A DNA stretch of 64,000 bases, from contig OX442317.1 of the NCBI GenBank assembly GCA_949358305.1, positions 16,062,491-16,126,490 of the forward strand, read 5' to 3'. The notes below the pieces were generated by a model. The model did no database searches, was not told where the DNA came from, and was given only the letters and a program-made list of their open reading frames with translations. This document shows positions 63,653-64,000 of this stretch, in pieces. Position 1 is the stretch's first letter, and each line of letters starts with the position of its first letter. The translations under genes and the position numbers were made by a program. This DNA comes from Strigamia acuminata (taxonomy: Eukaryota > Arthropoda > Chilopoda > Geophilomorpha > Linotaeniidae).

Positions 63653-64000
63653 CTTATGGCGCGCATGCGGATTTCTCGGAGTGCGAAAGGGACCCTATTT
63701 TTAACATTACGGCGGCCTATACCTTGACCCCCTGTTCGCAGTCTCATGGCTGATTTTGCGGATTTCACTTATTTGTATATTCCGCACGATCGCGCGCGTT
63801 TTATCAACCTTGGGAAAGCCGCTTTCTCAAATTTGCAAATTCCACATTGTGTGAACATGCTACAACGCTTCTGTGCGCGTCAATAAAAAAAAAACCGATT
63901 AGAAATGAAATTCAGGGTTTTGTTAAAATAAAAATTATACAATATAATCAGTCTATAATGCTTCTATAATGCTGTTGGTTTAATCAGCACATTGTAATCG
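63653..64000. other. Unrelated flanking DNA
   Basis: No similarity to the amplified unit. GC-richer at first (CGCGCATGCGG, ACGATCGCGCGCG), then AT-rich, with two close TCTATAATGCT copies at about 63951-63972. No gene seen. It marks the right boundary of the array. Confidence 0.7.

Overview
The window is eukaryotic, repeat-dense and AT-rich, and most likely comes from an arthropod genome (probably an insect). The evidence is three copies of a Maverick/Polinton virus-like DNA transposon, a Ty3/gypsy-type LTR retrotransposon nested in one of them, pieces of two further LTR elements, a MITE-like insertion and a 32-bp satellite. I see no host gene, no tRNA or rRNA gene and nothing bacterial. The species cannot be named from what is here.

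Layout. Polinton copy 1 (1-15626) is the most complete. On + it carries a protein-primed family-B DNA polymerase (245-4261). A - strand virion block follows (4278-11334): coiled-coil/fibre-like protein, adenain-type protease, small glycine/alanine-rich hydrophobic basic protein, double-jelly-roll major capsid protein, a 53-aa ORF, single-jelly-roll minor capsid protein, a DUF8207-like protein and an A32-like packaging ATPase. Then comes a + strand block (11370-14431): a Cys4 DUF5679-like ORF, a parvovirus-type phospholipase A2 ORF, the chromodomain integrase, a second adenain-like protease, and two unknown ~95-aa ORFs. A 13,132-bp Ty3/gypsy-like element (15627-28758, coded on -) sits at the right edge with 1,043-bp LTRs and a 4-bp target duplication (ACAT). 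A 4,861-bp spacer (28763-33623) holds the satellite, an array of small hairpins and two truncated LTR elements. Copy 2 (33624-49337) is a Polinton cut inside the polymerase gene; its major capsid gene is split by a 545-bp TIR element. The same spacer follows again (49338-54198). Copy 3 (54199-63652) starts at the same polymerase breakpoint and is cut off inside the DUF8207-like gene, followed by 348 bp of unrelated DNA.

History. After removing the retrotransposon (13,136 bp with its TSD) from unit 1 and the MITE (550 bp with its TSD) from unit 2, both units are exactly 20,025 bp. The copies therefore arose by tandem amplification of one locus, not by independent transposition; the retrotransposon and the MITE came later because each has an empty site in a sister copy.

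How the genes work together. Polymerase, integrase, ATPase, protease, capsid and fibre-like genes form the replication, packaging and virion set expected of a Polinton that may make particles. The most unusual points are two C5-like proteases in one element, a PLA2 ORF linked to a Cys4 ORF through a length-variable A tract, a matched pair of TATA+Inr promoters, an internal duplication in the polymerase N-terminus, and a retrotransposon with a non-env third ORF carrying DnaJ-like zinc motifs.
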